Source: Bacteroidales bacterium
Lineage (GTDB): Bacteria; Bacteroidota; Bacteroidia; Bacteroidales; JAADJA01
Assembly: GCA_029933495.1 (NCBI GenBank)
Contig: JAOZOC010000181.1
Location: forward strand, 1 to 5,452
DNA: 5,452 nucleotides
Reading direction: 5' to 3'
The notes below the pieces were generated by a model that worked only from the letters and a program-made list of their open reading frames with translations, ran no database searches and was not told the origin of the DNA. Shown here in pieces: positions 5,377 through 5,452 of this stretch. Position 1 is the first letter of the stretch. Each line of letters starts with the position of its first letter. A program made the position numbers and the translations under genes.

Positions 5377-5452
5377 ATGAACATCTTATTCAACAGTTTT
5401 TTCCTGAACCATAATATAAGGAGCGAGGCAGAAGGTGCTTACAGGTTGGAGG
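5377..5452 (+). CDS. N-terminus of an unidentified protein (3' truncated by window)
   Basis: An ATG at 5377 opens a frame of 25 codons that runs off the window edge. The last in-frame stop upstream is at 5341-5343, and there is no other in-frame ATG between it and 5377. The visible residues include NSFFLNHNIRSEAEGAYRLE. The F-L-x-H then R-L-E pattern faintly recalls the first strand of histone-deacetylase/acetoin-deacetylase family proteins, but 25 residues are too few to assign a family. The -7 box at 5313-5320 and the A/T-rich leader support a start here. Confidence 0.45.
   Translation, partial: MNILFNSFFLNHNIRSEAEGAYRLE

Overview
The window looks like chromosomal DNA of a Bacteroidota member, probably an anaerobic or fermentative one. 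Three things in the sequence point there. It is AT-rich. Most starts have A/T-rich leaders with no Shine-Dalgarno sequence. Matches to the Bacteroidota promoter form (TTTG, about 20 nt, TAnnTTTG) lie in the right-hand intergenic DNA. The phylum is inferred from these features and the protein flavour, not from a database match.

Positions 1-4660 hold one co-directional gene cluster on the + strand. It encodes a cytoplasmic, NAD(H)-coupled, bidirectional-type (group 3d, Hox) [NiFe] hydrogenase: the C-terminal end of hoxF (diaphorase, cut by the window edge), hoxU (iron-sulfur subunit of the diaphorase), hoxY (small hydrogenase subunit), hoxH (large subunit with the NiFe site) and hoxW (protease that matures HoxH). 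The last gene encodes a dihydroorotate-dehydrogenase-like flavoprotein whose canonical catalytic motif is missing. Gaps between genes are 48, 16, 18, 2 and 19 nt, which suggests one transcript. It would end at a strong intrinsic terminator at 4759-4789. Electrons from H2 would pass from HoxH through HoxY and the HoxU clusters to the FMN/NAD site of HoxF, or in reverse during fermentative H2 release. HoxW would trim 24 residues from HoxH once nickel is in place. The role of the flavoprotein is unknown.

Positions 4661-5019 contain no convincing gene. They carry the terminator and then a 213-bp mirror-image element (4803-5015). Its 22-nt ends are inverted repeats with one mismatch, and each half has an outer GGGCTAAAGCCC palindrome and an inner hairpin around a CATAAATG core. 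The inner hairpins keep the core but differ in their stem bases on both sides. This resembles the paired REP (REPIN) elements moved by REP-associated tyrosine transposases; no transposase is present here.

Positions 5020-5376 contain a probable small - strand gene (64 residues, four cysteines) that ends just beside the repeat. Directly upstream of it is a full match to the Bacteroidota promoter form, which places the start at the second or third ATG of the open frame instead of the first. A second, weaker promoter faces right, towards a + strand frame that opens at 5377 and runs off the window.
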